From a bacterium (lineage in GTDB: Bacteria > Vulcanimicrobiota > Xenobia > Xenobiales > Xenobiaceae), in the NCBI GenBank assembly GCA_017444165.1, contig JAFSXH010000182.1, positions 1 through 19,649 of the forward strand: DNA of 19,649 nucleotides. The letters are read 5' to 3'. The notes below the pieces were generated by a model that had not been told where the DNA came from, did not search any database, and saw only the letters and a list, made by a program, of their open reading frames with translations. This document shows positions 17,022 to 19,649 of this stretch, one piece after another. Position 1 is the stretch's first letter, and each line of letters opens with the position of its first letter. A program made the position numbers and the translations under genes.

Positions 17022-18055
17022 CAATCCTCTTCCTCAAAGGCTACTTCACTGAGTTTGCGGCGCGGGGTGGGAGTTATCTCTTCTTCTTGTGGATAACCGA
17101 AACGCAAGAGTAATTGAGGATAAGTAGATATTTCTAAAAGCGACTGTAAACGGCTACGCAATTCAGGAACAGCCACAACTTGGTTTAAGAAAGAGGCTTG
17201 AATTCCGTTGGAAGTAGCAGTTAAGAGTAATTTTTGTAAAGAGAGGCCAGCTTCTAACCAATTGTAGGGATTATCCTCGGGGGTTGTTATCAAACCTAAA
17301 AAGGTTGAAGAAGCAGTTAGAGCTTCATCGTTATGGGCAAATTCATCTGTGTAATTGAAAACTTTGTGAGTCAAGGGAGCCAAGATACCCTCTAAAGGAC
17401 CTAAACCGAAAGCGTAACCTGGCACACCATCGCCATGACGAGCACTACTGCGAATCCAGGAAGCGTACTCTTGGCGTGTGGCTTTGTTAGAACCTAGATC
17501 TTTATCTGCCTCACAGATCATGCCAGCTAAGGCCAGGCGGATACTGTTGTTAGTTAAAGGGAAGAATGAAGTGTTGCGATCTTTAGAAACATCAATAAAC
17601 AGATCGATAATGTCTTGAGAAATTTTCTCTTCTGAAAATGGTTTGCGATAAGAATGACGCTTCTGAATGGATTTAAATAATTTATTATCCTTACCTGGTT
17701 TAGAATAACTTTTCCAAACTATTCTCGATAAAAGATCCGGTTTGTCCGCATCAGGCAAGAGTGTCACATCAGCGGTGAAACCAAAATGGCGCATTGATAA
17801 GAGTAAATTGTACAGAGCCGCGCCACAGGAGATGATATTTTCTCGACCTAACGGATCTCTGTTACTCTGGATGCGGGAAATGTCGTGGTATAGCTCTATA
17901 GTATTCTTCTTTAGTTTGAATATCCACGGTTGAGCATTCCAGGAGGAAGGAGCTAAAATAGCGTAATGTAAGAGAAATTCAACTTTATCGAGATCATTCA
18001 TCCCTCTCGGATAATCACTCTCTTTAATTAGCCAAGATTTCAAGTTAGTAATCAT
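17021..18055 (-). CDS. Acg-type nitroreductase-like FMN-binding protein
   Basis: A 344-residue protein of the nitroreductase superfamily, of the double-domain Acg (Mycobacterium Rv2032-like) type. Visible: LAPSSWNAQPWIFKL (N-terminal NTR-fold motif, cf. APSxxNxQPW), CGAALYNLLLSMRHFGF, QKRHSYRKPFSEE (the RHTxRxPF signature), GLSLQKLLLTATSNGIQASFLNQ, and the C-terminal PQLLLRFGYP followed by TPRR. Nitroreductase domains bind FMN and use NAD(P)H; some Acg proteins instead sequester flavin. No signal peptide or membrane segment is visible. It is first in the operon with the O-antigen ligase (1-nt overlap) and has a weak GAGG ribosome binding site before ATG 18055. Its role in a glycan operon is not obvious. 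Confidence 0.88.
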   Translation of the reverse strand: MITNLKSWLIKESDYPRGMNDLDKVEFLLHYAILAPSSWNAQPWIFKLKKNTIELYHDISRIQSNRDPLGRENIISCGAALYNLLLSMRHFGFTADVTLLPDADKPDLLSRIVWKSYSKPGKDNKLFKSIQKRHSYRKPFSEEKISQDIIDLFIDVSKDRNTSFFPLTNNSIRLALAGMICEADKDLGSNKATRQEYASWIRSSARHGDGVPGYAFGLGPLEGILAPLTHKVFNYTDEFAHNDEALTASSTFLGLITTPEDNPYNWLEAGLSLQKLLLTATSNGIQASFLNQVVAVPELRSRLQSLLEISTYPQLLLRFGYPQEEEITPTPRRKLSEVAFEEED

Positions 18056-18170
18056 AACGCCTCATATTATCTTTTAATCTACCGCAGGCCTCTTCAGAGG
18101 AATTTTACTCTCACCTGCTTTAACTCAACGGCAAAATAAACAACAAAGTCCGACAAGAATAGCTAAAAAG
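18056..18170 (-). other. 115-bp gap between phosphonate genes and the glycan operon
   Basis: There is no coding sequence. CCTCTTCAGAGG (18091-18102) is a small perfect palindrome, without a T-tract. A weak promoter-like pair (TTGAGT and TAAAAT, 15-bp spacing) reads toward the nitroreductase-like gene on the - strand. I cannot say whether the transcript from ppd continues through. Confidence 0.4.
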
Positions 18171-19283
18171 TTACATATATTCCATAAACAGTTCGCGATT
18201 TTCCCTTGCGGTTGTGGTCGGTCTGCCAAGGTCTTTACGTGCACCAATGGCACACTTCGCTTCTATCAAGCTCAGCTCATTGGCCGCCTTAGCCGCAGAG
18301 AGTGCGTTATCAAGTGCTAAAAACTCTTCTGCGCGAACTGAGTGAGGGTAGCCGCAGGCGCGGGCAATGGCTGGAATATCCACACTCTGCGCAACCGTAG
18401 GCTGTCCACCCACGCTTTCGTGTGCGCCGTTGTTTATGATTATATGGATCACATTTTTTGGGTTGATAGAACCTATAACTGCTAACGCCCCCATGTGCAT
18501 CAGCATAGAACCATCGCCATCGATGATCCAGACACATTTTTCTGGCCTTTGCAAAGCGATTCCCAACGCAATGGAAGAGCTGTGGCCCATGGAGCCAACG
18601 GTGAGAAAATCTCGTTCGTGCCCTTCGCCTCTTGCTTCTCGCAGTTCAAACAGCTCTCGACTGGCTTTTCCTGTAGTAGATACAATGAGGTCAGTGCCAC
18701 TAAAATCCAATATGTGTCGGATGATCTCCTCTCGGCGCATAAGGTTGACGTTGCTGTAGATCGGTTGTTGGTCGAAGGTCAGTGCTCCTGTACGCACAAT
18801 AAATGCCGCTTGCTTTCCCTGCGCGAATACTGAGCGAAACTCTGCCATTTTTTCTGAAAGCTCTGTTTCAGTTGTATCTTTGCTTATAATGAAATATGTG
18901 ATGTTTAATGTTTCCAGTAGCTTTAGCGTGATCTCGCCTTGAAAAACGTGTTGTGGCTCGTCATGTTCTCCAGGTTCACCTCGCCAACCGATCACAAACA
19001 GCATAGGGATACCGTAAACTTTATCATTGCACAGCGAGGTCACGGGATTCAGAATGTTTCCCTCTCCAGAGTTTTGCAGGTACACCACCGCCGGTTTGCC
19101 CGTGGCCAGGTAATACCCCGCCGCAATTCCCACAGCGTTCCCTTCATTCGCAGCGATTATATGTCGCGAATGATCCTCACCGTACGTCAATAGCAGATAG
19201 TCACACAGAGCTTTCAATCTGCTGTCTGGCACACCAGTGTAAAACTCCAGACCAAGAATATCGGTAAAAGATTTCACTTCCAT
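18171..19283 (-). CDS. Phosphonopyruvate decarboxylase (TPP-dependent)
   Basis: A 370-residue thiamine-diphosphate enzyme that converts 3-phosphonopyruvate to phosphonoacetaldehyde and CO2, the step that makes C-P bond formation by PEP mutase irreversible. Visible: TGVPDSRLKALCDYL at the N-terminus, AANEGNAVGIAAGYY with the TPP-activating Glu47, QNSGEGNILNPVTSL, the GWRGEPGEHDEPQH segment characteristic of this decarboxylase, and the TPP/Mg site GDGSMLMHMGAL (256-267) with NN at 284-285. Length matches the fused-domain Ppd family. It lies 27 nt after the PEP mutase stop and is doubtless co-transcribed. The start ATG 19283 gives the family N-terminus, although the upstream ribosome binding site is weak. 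Base composition looks somewhat more G+C-rich than the genes to its left. Sulfopyruvate decarboxylase is the main alternative, made unlikely by the neighbour. Confidence 0.95.
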   Translation of the reverse strand: MEVKSFTDILGLEFYTGVPDSRLKALCDYLLLTYGEDHSRHIIAANEGNAVGIAAGYYLATGKPAVVYLQNSGEGNILNPVTSLCNDKVYGIPMLFVIGWRGEPGEHDEPQHVFQGEITLKLLETLNITYFIISKDTTETELSEKMAEFRSVFAQGKQAAFIVRTGALTFDQQPIYSNVNLMRREEIIRHILDFSGTDLIVSTTGKASRELFELREARGEGHERDFLTVGSMGHSSSIALGIALQRPEKCVWIIDGDGSMLMHMGALAVIGSINPKNVIHIIINNGAHESVGGQPTVAQSVDIPAIARACGYPHSVRAEEFLALDNALSAAKAANELSLIEAKCAIGARKDLGRPTTTARENRELFMEYM

Positions 19284-19310
19284 GTCGCATTGCCCCTGTC
19301 CATTGGTGAA

Positions 19311-19649
19311 CTAGATCTCATCGATCAGCGTAATAATCTCTGTTATCGGCATTAGACGGTCATCCGTCTCCTTGGCTCGGTGATACTTCAGTATATCCTC
19401 TGCAGTTTTTCTCATCGCTGGAAAAGCGGCACGCATCAGTTGATTGGCGTAAATTACTATATTTACACCGTGTTTGGCAAGTTCATCTTCCGTAACAGTA
19501 TTAAAAGAAGAGGGGACGACGACGAGCGGCGTTTTAGAATCCTCTTGTCTAAATTTATCGCAGAACAAGAATATTTCATTAGGGTCTTTTTTACGACTAT
19601 GAATCATGATTCCGTCTGCTCCCGCAGCTACGAAAGCCCTCGCCCTCTC
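19311..19649 (-). CDS. Phosphoenolpyruvate mutase, C-terminal part (5' end beyond window)
   Basis: The frame is open to the window end; 112 residues plus stop are visible. The enzyme rearranges phosphoenolpyruvate to phosphonopyruvate and is the gateway to nearly all natural phosphonates. The visible part begins with AFVAAGADGIMIHSRK (the AGADGIMIHSK signature of the PEP mutase/isocitrate lyase superfamily). It continues with the VPSSFNTVTEDEL and HGVNIVIYANQLMRAAFPAM segments of the TIM-barrel end and capping helix. The active-site EDKxxxKxxS loop lies outside the window. Together with the downstream decarboxylase the assignment to PEP mutase rather than another superfamily member is strong. 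The upstream part, including any fused nucleotidyltransferase domain, cannot be seen. Confidence 0.93.
   Translation of the reverse strand, partial: ERARAFVAAGADGIMIHSRKKDPNEIFLFCDKFRQEDSKTPLVVVPSSFNTVTEDELAKHGVNIVIYANQLMRAAFPAMRKTAEDILKYHRAKETDDRLMPITEIITLIDEI

Noticed and set aside
19311..19649. Short PEP mutase fragment as a pseudogene
   Set aside because: The frame remains open and in family register to the last base of the window, so the truncation is the window boundary.

Overview
The window is ordinary bacterial chromosome at roughly 40-45% G+C by eye. Genes are dense, with ATG/GTG starts and mostly purine-rich Shine-Dalgarno sites. An O-antigen-ligase-type membrane protein and a FluC channel point to a Gram-negative cell. 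A PMCA-type calcium ATPase, an organophosphate antiporter, a bacterial family B DNA polymerase and a benzoate-CoA-ligase-like enzyme occur together. That combination makes me think of a host- or sediment-associated anaerobe, perhaps of the PVC/Lentisphaerota side. The taxonomic guess is low confidence and rests on family recollection only.

Layout. (1) 2-2266, + strand: the 3' part of a PMCA-type Ca2+ ATPase, cut by the window edge and closed by a clear intrinsic terminator. An AIM24/TIGR00266-family protein follows (2354-3085). (2) 3057-9000, - strand: read in transcription order this is fluC (crcB), a promoter, rpsO, an intrinsic terminator/attenuator, pnp, then a dinG-like helicase whose 3' end overlaps the AIM24 gene by 29 bp tail to tail. 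The rpsO-pnp pair is the classic conserved ribosome/RNA-decay arrangement. This PNPase has an unusual tail of about 190 residues, rich in Arg/Glu and built from repeats. (3) 9001-9228: an intergenic region with a strong hairpin between two imperfect 23-bp direct repeats. (4) 9229-10677, - strand: an OPA-family (GlpT/UhpT-like) sugar-phosphate antiporter, divergent from (5) 10814-13009, + strand: a bacterial family B DNA polymerase. Its polymerase motifs are intact but its 3'-5' exonuclease motifs look decayed. (6) 13010-13286: an intergenic region holding an AT-rich palindromic, MITE-like repeat. (7) 13287-18055, - strand: a tight three-gene operon encoding an Acg-type nitroreductase-like protein, a Wzy/WaaL-type O-antigen ligase with C-terminal TPRs, and a benzoate-CoA-ligase-like adenylating enzyme. 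(8) 18171-19649, - strand: phosphonopyruvate decarboxylase and the C-terminal part of phosphoenolpyruvate mutase, cut by the window edge. These two make phosphonoacetaldehyde, the entry to 2-aminoethylphosphonate.

How the genes may work together. pepM-ppd reads into the same strand as the O-antigen ligase operon. A reasonable but unproven inference is that the right end is the edge of a surface-glycan or phosphonate-decoration locus. The left part is housekeeping: translation, RNA turnover, DNA repair, ion homeostasis.

I saw no tRNA, rRNA, CRISPR array, transposase or integrase. The observations most worth following are the exonuclease-degenerate PolB, the repeat-built PNPase tail, the phosphonate/O-antigen neighbourhood, and the two intergenic repeat elements.
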